Of a stretch of DNA of 22,686 bases, positions 6,480 to 14,731 are shown piece after piece. The stretch is from Pseudomonadota bacterium. Its GTDB lineage: Bacteria > Pseudomonadota > Alphaproteobacteria > Sphingomonadales > Sphingomonadaceae. The stretch is taken from positions 1 to 22,686 of the forward strand of contig JAEZES010000030.1 of the NCBI GenBank assembly GCA_023432995.1. Direction: 5' to 3'. A program made the position numbers and the translations under genes. Under the pieces are notes generated by a model, which ran no database searches, had not been told where the DNA came from, and saw only the letters and a program-made list of their open reading frames with translations. Positions within the stretch are counted from its first letter, which is position 1, and each line of letters opens with the position of its first letter.

Positions 6480-8297
6480 TCAGGCCGCGCGGTGAACCTT
6501 GTTGCGGCCGCCTTCCTTGGCGACGTAGAGCGCCGCATCGGCCCGGGCGAGCAGCTTTTCGGCGGTGTCGCCGGCGCGGAACTGCGCCAGGCCGACACTG
6601 ACGGTCACCCGCGGCAGGTCACCCTCCGCGCTGCCGTGTTCGACCGTCGTGCGCAACCGCTCGGCCAGCTCGCGCGCACGCGGCGGACCGACCCCCGGCA
6701 GCAGCCAAACGAACTCCTCGCCGCCGATCCGCCCGATCAGGTCCGAGCCGCGAACCTGGGCCCGGGCGAGGTCGGCGATCCGCACCAGGACGGCGTCGCC
6801 GGTCGGGTGCCCGAAGCAGTCGTTGATCGCCTTGAAGTGATCGATGTCGAAGATCACCAGCGCCAGCGGTGTGCCGTCGCGGTTGCTGGTGCGCAGCGCG
6901 CGCTCGAGCCAGTCGAGCGTGCAGCGGCGGTTGGCGAGGCCGGTCAGCGGGTCGGTCATCGCCAGCTTCTGCGCCTCGGCCGCCAGCACCAGCGCCCGCT
7001 CGCGCGCGAGCTCGAGCGCTTCCTCGCGCCGCACCTGCTCGGTCACGTCCATCGCCACGGCGAACAGCGCGACGCGCTGGCCACGATCGTTGAACTCGTT
7101 GGTGACCACGATCCGCAGGATGCGTTCGAGCCCGCCGGGCGGGCGGATGCGGTACTCGAAGCTGTACGGCTCGCGATTGTCGCGCTGCCGGGCGATCTCC
7201 GAGAACAGCGCGTCGCCGCCGTCGGGCAGCAGCCCGCGCAGGTTTCCGGGATCGGGCGCCAGCTTGCGCGGCAGGCCGTTGATCTCGAGCATCGGCTCCG
7301 ACCAGTGCTGCCGCCCGCTGCGGATATCGTAGTGCCAGCAGCCGATGCCGGCGAGCCGTTCGGCCAGGCGCAGCGTGGTCAGGCTCTCGTGCAGCGCCGC
7401 GTTCTGCTCGCGCAGCCGCAGCTCGAGCCGGTGACGCGTGAGCAGCATGGCCGCGATCGGCAGCGACACGGCGAGCATCGCCAGCATCATCGCCTGCAGC
7501 ACGAGACCGGCGCGCGCGGGCGGCATGGCCAGGAAGTGCGCCGGGCTGTTCCCGCCGAAGCTCACGACGCTGGCCGCCGCCGTGACGGCGAGCACGCCGA
7601 GCGCGGCGCCGAACTGGCCGTGGCGAACGACCGCGATAACCATCAGCGCCATCAGCACCCACAGAGTCGGCACCGCGGCGATCTGCAGGACCGCGACGGC
7701 GACGGCGAACATCGTCAGCGTTACCGCAAGCAGGCCGCGCCGCTCGAAATCGTCGCGCAGGCGAACCTGCTGGTTGCCGAAGCCGAGACGCTGGCGGATG
7801 TAGAGCAGGACCGGGACGCCGACGAGAATCCCGAGCACCGAGGCGAGGAACCACCAGGCGAGTTCGTGCAGCCCTGCGGCCGGACGGAACGGATAGACGA
7901 TCAGCGCGCTGACCGCGCTTCCTGCCAGAGCCGCGCCGAACAGCCCGGCGATGTGGCGCAGGCTCGCCGGAACGCGCCCTCGCCCGCCGAGCACCCGCCG
8001 GCCGATCCACGTGCAGAGCGCCGCTTCGGCCGCGCTCGCCACCGCGTAACCGAGGCCCGAGATGAACGGAAAGCCGATCAGCAGGGCCATCGCCACTTGC
8101 GCCACCGCGAGCGCGGCGAGCATGGTCGGCCAGCGCCGCGGATCGGTGGCGTGCAGCGACGCCACGGCCACCGCGCTCGGCAGCCAGATCAGCAGCACGG
8201 CCTGACCGGTCTCGCGCAACCACAGTTCGGCCAGCGCCAGCGCCAGCCACAGCGTTGCAGCAAGAACCGGGCCCTCGAGCGACTTGACCCGCTCCAC
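6480..8297 (-). CDS. MASE1-PAS-GGDEF diguanylate cyclase
   Basis: A 605-residue inner-membrane enzyme predicted to make cyclic di-GMP from two GTP. Residues 1 to about 300 form a MASE1-like sensor with about eight hydrophobic helices. A PAS fold follows (about 320-425, from LAGIGCWHYDI through FEYRIRPPGG to AVAMDVTEQ), then a short coiled linker. The GGDEF domain runs from about residue 445 to the end (MTDPLTGLANRR, FDIDHFKAINDCFGH). The active-site loop is GGEEF at 525-529, the catalytically competent form. RGSD sits five residues before it, so the product-inhibition I-site is present. The start is GTG at 8297-8295, with AAGGGAG five bases upstream. It stands between aroG-type DAHP synthase and egtB on the same strand. 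A 93-nt gap to egtB leaves co-transcription open. The MASE1 ligand is unknown. Confidence 0.93.
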   Translation of the reverse strand: MERVKSLEGPVLAATLWLALALAELWLRETGQAVLLIWLPSAVAVASLHATDPRRWPTMLAALAVAQVAMALLIGFPFISGLGYAVASAAEAALCTWIGRRVLGGRGRVPASLRHIAGLFGAALAGSAVSALIVYPFRPAAGLHELAWWFLASVLGILVGVPVLLYIRQRLGFGNQQVRLRDDFERRGLLAVTLTMFAVAVAVLQIAAVPTLWVLMALMVIAVVRHGQFGAALGVLAVTAAASVVSFGGNSPAHFLAMPPARAGLVLQAMMLAMLAVSLPIAAMLLTRHRLELRLREQNAALHESLTTLRLAERLAGIGCWHYDIRSGRQHWSEPMLEINGLPRKLAPDPGNLRGLLPDGGDALFSEIARQRDNREPYSFEYRIRPPGGLERILRIVVTNEFNDRGQRVALFAVAMDVTEQVRREEALELARERALVLAAEAQKLAMTDPLTGLANRRCTLDWLERALRTSNRDGTPLALVIFDIDHFKAINDCFGHPTGDAVLVRIADLARAQVRGSDLIGRIGGEEFVWLLPGVGPPRARELAERLRTTVEHGSAEGDLPRVTVSVGLAQFRAGDTAEKLLARADAALYVAKEGGRNKVHRAA

Positions 8298-8302
8298 CTC
8301 GT

Positions 8303-8309
8303 CTCCCTT
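8303..8309 (-). promoter_or_regulatory. Ribosome binding site fixing the GTG start of the diguanylate cyclase
   Basis: Minus-strand AAGGGAG lies five bases before the GTG at 8297-8295. This strong match supports the GTG start. Confidence 0.6.
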
Positions 8310-8330
8310 CGAGGAGCGCGGGTAGAGCAG

Positions 8331-8364
8331 CGCGATTAGGGTCGGTTCAGCACGACCCTACGCG
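8331..8364 (-). terminator. Hairpin between the DAHP synthase and cyclase genes; possible terminator
   Basis: TAGGGTCG (8337-8344) and CGACCCTA (8353-8360) form a perfect 8-bp stem around an 8-nt loop. Flanking CGCG blocks on each side could extend it past a 2-nt bulge. It lies 23 nt after the DAHP synthase stop and about 34 nt before the cyclase start. There is no T run, so it may instead be a Rho-dependent end, an mRNA-stabilising stem or an operator. Confidence 0.4.
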
Positions 8365-8387
8365 AAATCACCTAGGACAGGGCCGAG

Positions 8388-9761
8388 CTAGGCGGCGCGC
8401 TTCTGCCGCTCGGTCAGCTCGAGGTTGAGCATCTCGGCCAGCAGGAAGGCGAGCTCGAGCGACTGGGCGGCGTTGAGCCGCGGGTCGCAGTGCGTGTGGT
8501 AGCGGTCGGCGAGGCCCTCGTCGGTGATCGCCACGGCGCCGCCGGTGCACTCGGTCACGTCCTGTCCGGTCATCTCGACGTGGATTCCGCCGGCGTGGGT
8601 GCCCTCTGCCCGGTGGACCGCGAAGAAGCCCTTCACTTCCGAGAGGATGCGATCGAACGGGCGCGTCTTGTAGCCACCCTCGGTCTTGATCACGTTGCCG
8701 TGCATCGGGTCGCAGCTCCACACCACCGGATGGCCTTCGCGCTGCACCGCGCGGACGAGCCTGGGCAGCCCGGCCTCGACCTTGTCGTGGCCGTAGCGCG
8801 CGATCAGCGTGATCCGGCCCGGCTCGCGCGTGGGATTGAGCACGTCGAGCAGGCGCAGCAGCATGTCGGGCTCGAGGCTCGGGCCGCACTTCATGCCGAC
8901 CGGGTTGCCGACCCCGCGCAGGAACTCGACGTGCGCGCTGCCGTCGAATCGCGTGCGGTCGCCGACCCACAGCATGTGCGCGCTCGTGTCGTACCACTGG
9001 CCGGTCAGCGAATCCTGCCGCGTGAGCGCCTGCTCGTAAGGCAGCAGCAGCGCCTCGTGGCTGGTGTAGAACGAGGTCGACTTGAGCTGCGGCACGGTCT
9101 CGGGATCGACCCCGCAGGCTTCCATGAAGTCGAGCGCCTCGCCGATGCGGTCGGCGACGTCCTTGAACCGCTCGGCCCACGGGCTGCGGCCCATGAAGTC
9201 GAGCGTCCACTGGTGCACCTGGCGCAAGTTGGCGTAGCCGCCGCTGGCGAAGGCACGCAGCAGGTTGAGCGTCGCCGCCGACTGGCTGTAGGCGCGGATC
9301 ATCCGCATCGGGTCGTTGCGGCGCGCTTCCTCGGTGAACTCGATCGCGTTGACGTTGTCGCCGAGGTAGCTCGGCAGCTCGACACCGCCGATCGTTTCGG
9401 TGGGGGAGCTGCGCGGCTTGGCGAACTGGCCGGCCATGCGGCCGACCTTGACCACCGGCAGCTTGCTGGCGAAGGTCAGCACGACCGCCATCTGCAGCAG
9501 CACGCGGAAGGTGTCGCGGATGTTGTTCGGGTGGAACTCGGCGAAGCTCTCGGCGCAGTCGCCACCCTGGAGCAGGAACGCGTTGCCCGCAGCGACATCG
9601 GCCAGCGAAGCCTTCAGCGCGCGCGCCTCGCCCGCGAACACCAGCGGCGGGAAATTGCCGAGCGTGGCCTCGGCCTCGGCGAGCGCCGCAGCATCCTCGT
9701 AGACCGGCAGATGCCGCGCCTCATGCTGCTTCCAGCTGTCGGGAGTCCAAGTCTTAGCCAC
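8388..9761 (-). CDS. Class II 3-deoxy-7-phosphoheptulonate (DAHP) synthase
   Basis: Condenses phosphoenolpyruvate with erythrose-4-phosphate, the committed first step of the shikimate pathway to aromatic amino acids. The plant/actinobacterial-type (class II) family is clear. Expected metal ligands are all present: the Cys of QGGDCAESF, the His of CDPMHGN, the Glu of GGIHVEMTGQDVTEC and the Asp of THCDPRLN. RNDPMRMIRAYSQSA and GMKCGPSLEPD are also family blocks. I chose the GTG at 9761-9759 because the family usually begins (M)AKTWTPDSWK, giving 457 residues. A start at 9821 would add 20 residues that look like leader sequence. Symbols vary (aroF, aroG, aroH), so none is given. It follows the M16 gene by 101 nt, which leaves room for its own promoter. 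Confidence 0.95.
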   Translation of the reverse strand: MAKTWTPDSWKQHEARHLPVYEDAAALAEAEATLGNFPPLVFAGEARALKASLADVAAGNAFLLQGGDCAESFAEFHPNNIRDTFRVLLQMAVVLTFASKLPVVKVGRMAGQFAKPRSSPTETIGGVELPSYLGDNVNAIEFTEEARRNDPMRMIRAYSQSAATLNLLRAFASGGYANLRQVHQWTLDFMGRSPWAERFKDVADRIGEALDFMEACGVDPETVPQLKSTSFYTSHEALLLPYEQALTRQDSLTGQWYDTSAHMLWVGDRTRFDGSAHVEFLRGVGNPVGMKCGPSLEPDMLLRLLDVLNPTREPGRITLIARYGHDKVEAGLPRLVRAVQREGHPVVWSCDPMHGNVIKTEGGYKTRPFDRILSEVKGFFAVHRAEGTHAGGIHVEMTGQDVTECTGGAVAITDEGLADRYHTHCDPRLNAAQSLELAFLLAEMLNLELTERQKRAA

Positions 9762-9821
9762 GTCGTATTCCGTATTCTCTCGAAGGGTCGCGCCCCTACT
9801 CCCCGCGGGCACGCCGTGCAA

Positions 9822-9851
9822 ATGTTACTTCCGTTATCGTTTCACCGCCAA
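9822..9851 (-). promoter_or_regulatory. Possible promoter of the DAHP synthase gene
   Basis: Minus-strand TTGGCG (9846-9851) and TAACAT (9822-9827) are separated by 18 nt. Each matches the sigma-70 consensus at about four of six positions. Transcription would begin near 9815, leaving a leader of about 55 nt before the GTG. The leader holds only short GC-rich inverted repeats. I saw no leader peptide rich in aromatic codons that would indicate attenuation. Confidence 0.3.
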
Positions 9852-9862
9852 CGGGCCGAAAA

Positions 9863-12805
9863 TCACCGGCCGACGCCGGCTGCGCCGGCCTGCGGCAGCA
9901 CCGCCAGGCGCCAGCCGCGCTGCGCCCCGAGGTAGCGCGCGGCGATCGCCCGCATCTCCTCGGGGGTGACCTGGGTGTAGTCGCTCATCAGCGTGCGCAG
10001 GAAGATCAGCCGGTTGCGGTCGAACGTCGAGCCCTGCAGCTGCTGCAGCCAGAAGCCGTGGCCGGTTTGGGCCCGGTTGAGCAGCTGGAGCATCGGTTCG
10101 GTCACGCGGGCGATCTCGTCGGCGGTCGGGCCGTTGGCGGCGAGATCGGCAGCGATCTCCTCGGCGGCGGCGAAGAACGCCGGCACCTGCTCGGGCGGCA
10201 GCTGCGCCAGCGCCAGGACATTGCCGCCGCTGTCGGTATCGAGCGGCCAGTTCGAGTCGACGAACGGCGAGTAGCTCGCTCCCGCGCGCTCGCGCATCGC
10301 GTCGAGCAGGCGGTTCGAAAAGATCTGCGCCAGCAGGTCGAGCTTGCGGCTCTGCGGCAGGCCCGCCGAGCCGGCGCCGGCCGGCCAGGCGATGACCGCC
10401 GCCGCCTGGTCGGCCTCGCCGCGATGGTTGAGCACGACCGGGGTGTCGGTCGGCTCGGGAAAGGTCGTCCGGCGGGCGAGCATCTCGGCCGGCGCGGGCT
10501 CGCGCGGCGGCAAGGCGCCGAACGTGCGCGACAGCGCCTCGACGACCGCCTCGCGATCGACGTCGCCGAAGACGTCGACCTCGATCGGCCCCTGCGCGAG
10601 GAGCCGCGACCAGACCTGCTTGAACCCCTCGGGTGTGGTCTGGCGCAGCGCCTCGGGAGTCGGCGTGGCGAACCGCGGATCGCGATCGCGCAGCAGCCAC
10701 TCGAGGTCGCGGTTGATGACCCCATTGGGGTCGCCGCCGTAGGTATCGTAGGCGAGCAGCAGCGTCGCCTTGGCGCGCTCGACCGGCGCCGCGTCCCACC
10801 GCGGCATGCCGAGCTTGGCGGCGAACAGGTAGATCTGGTCGGCCACGTCGGTTGCCCGGGTCAGCCCTTCGAACACGAACGCGCCCTCCTCGACGCGGAA
10901 GGACAGGCCGAGCTTGCGCCCGGTGGCCAGCCGGTCGAGCTCGTTCTGGCCGAGCGGGCCGATGCCGGAGCTGACCAGCGCGGCCTTGCCCAGCTGGATG
11001 TAGGCCGCCTCGTCGTCGGAAAAGCCCTGCAGGCCGCTGCCGAAGCGGACGCGGACAGTCGCCCGGCCGGGCTCGTTCGTGGTCGGCCAGACGAGCGCCC
11101 GAACGCCGTTGGCAAAGGTCAGCTGCTCGACGTCGCCGCCCTGGAAGATGCCGAGCGGCGTGCGCGACACGGGCGCCTGGGGCTCGCCGATCGGCGGCAG
11201 GTCGGCGAAATCGATCGCCTCGGCCGAAGCGCGCACGGCGCCGGTGCCGTCGATATCGGCGAGCATGGCCTGGCGAAGATCGGCCGCGGTCGCCTCGCCC
11301 GGCTCGGGCGTCAGCAGGATGGCGCGGATCACGCGACCCCGGAACATCGCCTGCGTGTGCCGGTGGATCTCCTCCGGCGTGAAGCGGTGCTTCATCCCGC
11401 GGAACACTTCGAGGATCGTCTCCGGCGCGGCGACCGCCTCGCGGATGTCGACCGCGCCGACGACCGTGTCAGCGAGAGCGGAGCCGGCCTGGATGCGGCG
11501 TTGCTCGACGTCGTTGGCGAACACCAGATCGAACTGCGCGACCTCGCGGTCGATCTCCTCCTGCGTCGGCGGCGAGGCGAGGGCGTCGGCGATCACCGCG
11601 CGCACGTCGGCCAGCGCCGTCCGCCAGTCCTCGCCGAGCGGGGTGACGTCGACGTAAGTGCCGTCGGCCGAGCGGCTGGTCTTCTGGCGGCCGACCGAGG
11701 CGAACAGGAAGCTGCCGCCCTCGCGCGCGCGCATTTCGAGCCGCCGGTTGATGATCGTCTCGGCGACCGCGTCGAGCAGCAGGCCGCGGTTGTACTCGAG
11801 ATTGTCGGTCACCTGCTGCCACGGGCGCAGCACGGCGAAGCTGAGCTGGCGCGGCTGGCCCGGCTCGACGATCACGCGGGTCTCGCCGACCGGGTTGTCC
11901 CGATCCGCCCCGCGCGGGGTGACCGGGTCGCCGAAGTCGGGTTCGGGGGTGCGCCGGCCGGGCACGTCCCAGTCGCCGAAGTACTGTTCGACCAGCGAGG
12001 CCAGCCGGGCCGGATCGGCGTCGCCGGCGATCACCACCACGGTGTTCTCGGGCCGGTACCAGCGGCGATGAAACGCCTTGACCGCGCGCGAGGTCGCGCC
12101 CTGGAGCGTCTCGACCGTGCCGATCGGAAAGCGGTTGGCGAGCCGCTGGCCGGCGAAGTAGACCTCGTTGGTCGCCTCGATGATCCTGCGGTCGGGCCCG
12201 TTGCGCTCGCGCCGCTCGGCGAGCACGATCGGCACTTCCGCCTGGAGGTTCGCCTCGCTCAGCGCCGGCTCGCGGATCATGCCCGACAGCAAGCGAATGC
12301 TCTCCTCGAGCGTGGCGCCGCGGGCGTTGGGCAGGTCGAGCTTGTAGACCGTCTGCGTCGGGCTGGTGATCGCGTTGGTGTCGTTGCCGAGGCTCGCGCC
12401 GAGCCGCTGGAAGTGCGGGATCGCCTGCCCGTCGGACAGGTACTTCGATTCGCGGAACGTCAGGTGCTCGATCAGGTGGGCGAAGCCGCGTTCCGACTCC
12501 TGTTCATGCAGCGAACCGGCATCGATGCGCACGCGGATCGAGACCTGTCCGGGCGGCACGCGGTTGTTGCGCACCGCATAGCGGACCCCGTTGGGCATCT
12601 CGCCGAACAGCCACTCGCGGTCGACCGGAATGTCGGTCCCGCGGTAGATCCACGGATCGTCGGGCTGGAGGTAGCGCGGCGCCGGGAACGGCTGGATCGC
12701 GGGAACGACGATCGTCGGCCGCGAGGCCTGCTGCGCCGTCAGGGGCAGCGGAACGGCGAGGACGAGGAGAACGAGGACGCGAAGCGCGCGCGAGGCGAAA
12801 GTCAT
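9863..12805 (-). CDS. Exported M16 family zinc metallopeptidase (two-lobed)
   Basis: A protein of about 980 residues with the pitrilysin/insulinase layout of an active N-terminal half and a related inactive C-terminal half. The N-terminus (MTFASRALRVLVLLVLAVPLPLTAQQ) is a clear signal peptide, so the protein works in the periplasm or outside. The inverted zinc motif HLIEH occupies residues 110-114 (in GFAHLIEHLTF). The accessory Glu region follows as LLSGMIREPALSEANLQAEVPIVLAE. The second half shows FANGVRALVWPTTNEPGRATVRVRFGSG and SPFVDSNWPLDTDSGG. An ATG at 12832 would add nine residues ahead of the signal peptide. Neither start has a good Shine-Dalgarno match, so the choice is open. It is transcribed divergently from the NifU-type gene. 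Peptide degradation is the family role; the substrate is unknown. Confidence 0.92.
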   Translation of the reverse strand: MTFASRALRVLVLLVLAVPLPLTAQQASRPTIVVPAIQPFPAPRYLQPDDPWIYRGTDIPVDREWLFGEMPNGVRYAVRNNRVPPGQVSIRVRIDAGSLHEQESERGFAHLIEHLTFRESKYLSDGQAIPHFQRLGASLGNDTNAITSPTQTVYKLDLPNARGATLEESIRLLSGMIREPALSEANLQAEVPIVLAERRERNGPDRRIIEATNEVYFAGQRLANRFPIGTVETLQGATSRAVKAFHRRWYRPENTVVVIAGDADPARLASLVEQYFGDWDVPGRRTPEPDFGDPVTPRGADRDNPVGETRVIVEPGQPRQLSFAVLRPWQQVTDNLEYNRGLLLDAVAETIINRRLEMRAREGGSFLFASVGRQKTSRSADGTYVDVTPLGEDWRTALADVRAVIADALASPPTQEEIDREVAQFDLVFANDVEQRRIQAGSALADTVVGAVDIREAVAAPETILEVFRGMKHRFTPEEIHRHTQAMFRGRVIRAILLTPEPGEATAADLRQAMLADIDGTGAVRASAEAIDFADLPPIGEPQAPVSRTPLGIFQGGDVEQLTFANGVRALVWPTTNEPGRATVRVRFGSGLQGFSDDEAAYIQLGKAALVSSGIGPLGQNELDRLATGRKLGLSFRVEEGAFVFEGLTRATDVADQIYLFAAKLGMPRWDAAPVERAKATLLLAYDTYGGDPNGVINRDLEWLLRDRDPRFATPTPEALRQTTPEGFKQVWSRLLAQGPIEVDVFGDVDREAVVEALSRTFGALPPREPAPAEMLARRTTFPEPTDTPVVLNHRGEADQAAAVIAWPAGAGSAGLPQSRKLDLLAQIFSNRLLDAMRERAGASYSPFVDSNWPLDTDSGGNVLALAQLPPEQVPAFFAAAEEIAADLAANGPTADEIARVTEPMLQLLNRAQTGHGFWLQQLQGSTFDRNRLIFLRTLMSDYTQVTPEEMRAIAARYLGAQRGWRLAVLPQAGAAGVGR

Positions 12806-12882
12806 GGCGGCGGCATTAGGCTGGCGAGGCATGAAGCACCAGTGAATGAGTGGCCGGAGGCCGCCGATCCCCGGGGGGCCGC

Positions 12883-12911
12883 TTGCGGGCGGGTCCGCCG
12901 CACCCTACATC
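12883..12911 (+). promoter_or_regulatory. Candidate promoter of the NifU-type gene, giving a leaderless mRNA
   Basis: TTGCGG (12883-12888) and TACATC (12906-12911) are 17 nt apart. The ATG at 12918 begins seven nt beyond the -10, which is where transcription would start. No convincing Shine-Dalgarno sequence precedes the ATG. A GGCGG-GT-CCGCC palindrome (12888-12899) sits in the spacer and could be an operator. Confidence 0.4.
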
Positions 12912-12917
12912 GCGGGC

Positions 12918-13496
12918 ATGTTCATCGAGACCGAATCCACCCCCAACCCGGCGACGCTCAAGTTCCTTCCCGGGCTCAGGGTCATGCCGTCGGGCACGCG
13001 CGACTTCGCTTCGCCCGAAGACGCCGCCGCCTCGCCGCTGGCCGAAGCGCTGTTCGGCACCGGCGAGGTCACCGGCGTGTTCTTCGGAGGCGATTTCGTC
13101 TCGGTCACCGCCGCGCCCGGCGTCGACTGGGGACAGCTCAAGCCGCAGGTGGTGGCGGTGCTGCTCGATCACTTCGTCAGCCAGGCCCCGCTGTTCGCGG
13201 GCGGCGACGCGAGCGGGATTTCGGTTCCGCCGGAATCCGACGACGAGATCGGCGACGATCCGGCGGATGCCGACATCGTCGAGCAGATCAAGGAGCTGAT
13301 CGAGACCCGCGTGCGGCCCGCGGTGGCCAACGACGGCGGCGACATTCGCTATCGCGGCTTCCGCAACGGGGTCGTGTACCTGGCGATGCAGGGCGCCTGC
13401 TCGGGTTGCCCGAGCTCGACCGCGACGCTCAAGCAGGGCATCGAGGGCCTGCTCAAGCATTACGTGCCCGAGGTGACCGAGGTCCGCGCGGCCTGA
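12918..13496 (+). CDS. NifU/Nfu-type iron-sulfur cluster protein
   Basis: A 192-residue Fe-S carrier or scaffold that hands clusters to target enzymes. The N-terminal Nfu_N domain (about 1-88) begins with the family sequence MFIETESTPNPATLKFLPG. A linker rich in Asp and Glu follows. The C-terminal NifU domain (about 117-190) carries VRPAVANDGGDI and the cluster-binding CxxC, Cys161 and Cys164 in GACSGCPSS. The start at 12918 matches the family. The frame is open to 12846, but those residues are unlike Nfu. The stop overlaps the start of the nitroreductase by one base (TGATG), so the two are coupled. MiaB, encoded further right, is a plausible client for the clusters. Confidence 0.94.
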   Translation: MFIETESTPNPATLKFLPGLRVMPSGTRDFASPEDAAASPLAEALFGTGEVTGVFFGGDFVSVTAAPGVDWGQLKPQVVAVLLDHFVSQAPLFAGGDASGISVPPESDDEIGDDPADADIVEQIKELIETRVRPAVANDGGDIRYRGFRNGVVYLAMQGACSGCPSSTATLKQGIEGLLKHYVPEVTEVRAA

Positions 13497-14101
13497 TGGC
13501 GGAGCCGCCTTCCGGACCCCTGGCGGAGGCCGCGCTCGACCAGTTGTTCCGCCACGCCCGGAGCTACAACGCCTGGCTCGACCGCGACGTCACCGACGAG
13601 CAGATCCGGGCGATCTACGAGCTGATGAAAATGGGCCCGACGTCGGCCAACCAGCAGCCGGCGCGGCTGGTGTGGTGCAAGTCGGCCGAGGCCAAGGCGC
13701 GGCTCGCGGCGCATGCGATGGACAAGAACCAGCCGAAGATCACCGGCGCGCCGGTCTGCGTGATCGTCGGGATGGACCTCGAGTTCCACGAGCAGCTGCC
13801 GTGGCTGTTCCCGCACACCGACGCGCGCAGCTGGTTCGCCGGCAGCGAGGAGCTGCGCAAGGCCAACGCGTTCCGCAATTCCTCGCTCCAGGGCGCTTAC
13901 CTGATGCTGGCCGCGCGCGCGCTCGGGCTCGACTGCGGGCCGATGTCGGGGTTCGACAACGCCGCGGTCGACGCCGAGTTCTTCGCCGGGCAGCCGAACG
14001 TGCGATCGAACTTCATTTGCGCGATCGGCCACGGCGATCCGGCGAGCATCTTCGGGCGCAGTCCGCGGCCCGAGTTCGACGTCTTCAACCGCATATTGTA
14101 A
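13496..14101 (+). CDS. Nitroreductase family protein, malonic semialdehyde reductase (RutE/HadB)-like
   Basis: A 201-residue flavin-dependent reductase. The sequence follows the RutE-type branch: ARSYNAWLDRDVTDEQIRAIYELMKMGPTSANQQPARLVW near the start, with FMN-contacting Arg/Ser and GPTSANQQPAR positions. The later LGLDCGPMSGFDNAAVD and NFICAIGHGDP segments also fit the branch. In pyrimidine breakdown this branch reduces malonic semialdehyde to 3-hydroxypropionate. No other rut genes are present, so that specific role is unproven here. The ATG at 13496 overlaps the NifU-type stop in TGATG, and tsaB starts nine nt after its stop, so it sits inside an operon. The family dimerises and binds FMN without iron-sulfur clusters. 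Confidence 0.88.
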   Translation: MAEPPSGPLAEAALDQLFRHARSYNAWLDRDVTDEQIRAIYELMKMGPTSANQQPARLVWCKSAEAKARLAAHAMDKNQPKITGAPVCVIVGMDLEFHEQLPWLFPHTDARSWFAGSEELRKANAFRNSSLQGAYLMLAARALGLDCGPMSGFDNAAVDAEFFAGQPNVRSNFICAIGHGDPASIFGRSPRPEFDVFNRIL

Positions 14102-14110
14102 CCCCGCCCG

Positions 14111-14731
14111 GTGCGGACCCTGGTCATCGATTGCGCCACCGAGGCGTGTTCAACCGCTCTCTTCGACGGCGACGGCAACCGGCTGCGATTGCTCGACGGG
14201 CGCTACGAGGTGATCGGCCGCGGGCACGCCGAACGGCTGGTGCCGATGATCGCCGAGCTCCCGGCCAAGGGCGAAGCCGAGCGGATCGTCGTCTCGCTCG
14301 GACCCGGCAGCTTCACCGGCGTGCGCATCGGCCTTGCGGCGGCGCGGGCGCTGGGGCTCGCCCGGCAAGCGGAGGTGCTCGGCTATCCGACGCTCGCGCT
14401 GGTCGCGCGGCAGGCGTGGCAGCCCATCCCGCAGCCGGTGACCGTGTGCATGATCGGTGGCCATGGCGAATGGTTCGTCCAGAACTACGGCGCCGACGGC
14501 AGACCGGAAGACCAAGTCCAGTCGCTGCGGCCCGAACTGGCGGTGGCGGCCTGCCGCCATGCGGTGATCGCCGGCAGCAGGGCGAAGGCCCTCGCCGACC
14601 TCGCGGACGCCGGCCGTACGGCGATCGAGTTGTTGCCCGACGCGCGGCGATTTGCCCTGCCCGTCGAGATGCTGACCGCCGACCTCGCCCCGCTCTATGG
14701 GCGTCCACCCGACGCGCGGTTGCCGGCATGA
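14111..14731 (+). CDS. tsaB: TsaB, tRNA t6A threonylcarbamoyl transfer complex subunit
   Basis: Partner of TsaD and TsaE in forming N6-threonylcarbamoyladenosine at position 37 of ANN-decoding tRNAs. It has 206 residues with an ASKHA fold. The N-terminus MRTLVIDCATEACSTALF and the block VVSLGPGSFTGVRIGLAAARALGLA (about 60-84) are diagnostic. TsaB is a scaffold without the catalytic metal site of TsaD, and none is seen here. The start is GTG at 14111, nine nt after the nitroreductase stop; no strong Shine-Dalgarno sequence is visible. The stop overlaps the rimI start by four nt (ATGA), a pairing common in proteobacteria. Confidence 0.94.
   Translation: MRTLVIDCATEACSTALFDGDGNRLRLLDGRYEVIGRGHAERLVPMIAELPAKGEAERIVVSLGPGSFTGVRIGLAAARALGLARQAEVLGYPTLALVARQAWQPIPQPVTVCMIGGHGEWFVQNYGADGRPEDQVQSLRPELAVAACRHAVIAGSRAKALADLADAGRTAIELLPDARRFALPVEMLTADLAPLYGRPPDARLPA

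Noticed and set aside
5760..8339. An 859-residue plus-strand open frame.
   Set aside because: It is antisense to egtB and the diguanylate cyclase, both of which have clear motifs. Its sequence is low-complexity Arg/Gln/His.
9762..9820. A leader peptide or riboswitch controlling the DAHP synthase.
   Set aside because: There are no clustered Trp, Phe or Tyr codons and no strong mutually exclusive stems, only short GC-rich inverted repeats.
8490..9935. A 481-residue plus-strand open frame.
   Set aside because: It is antisense to the DAHP synthase, and its composition is that of a shadow frame.
10058..13495. The long plus-strand frame leading into the nitroreductase, as if one 1347-residue protein.
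   Set aside because: Only the part from 13496 is a recognisable protein. The rest is antisense to the M16 peptidase and has biased composition.
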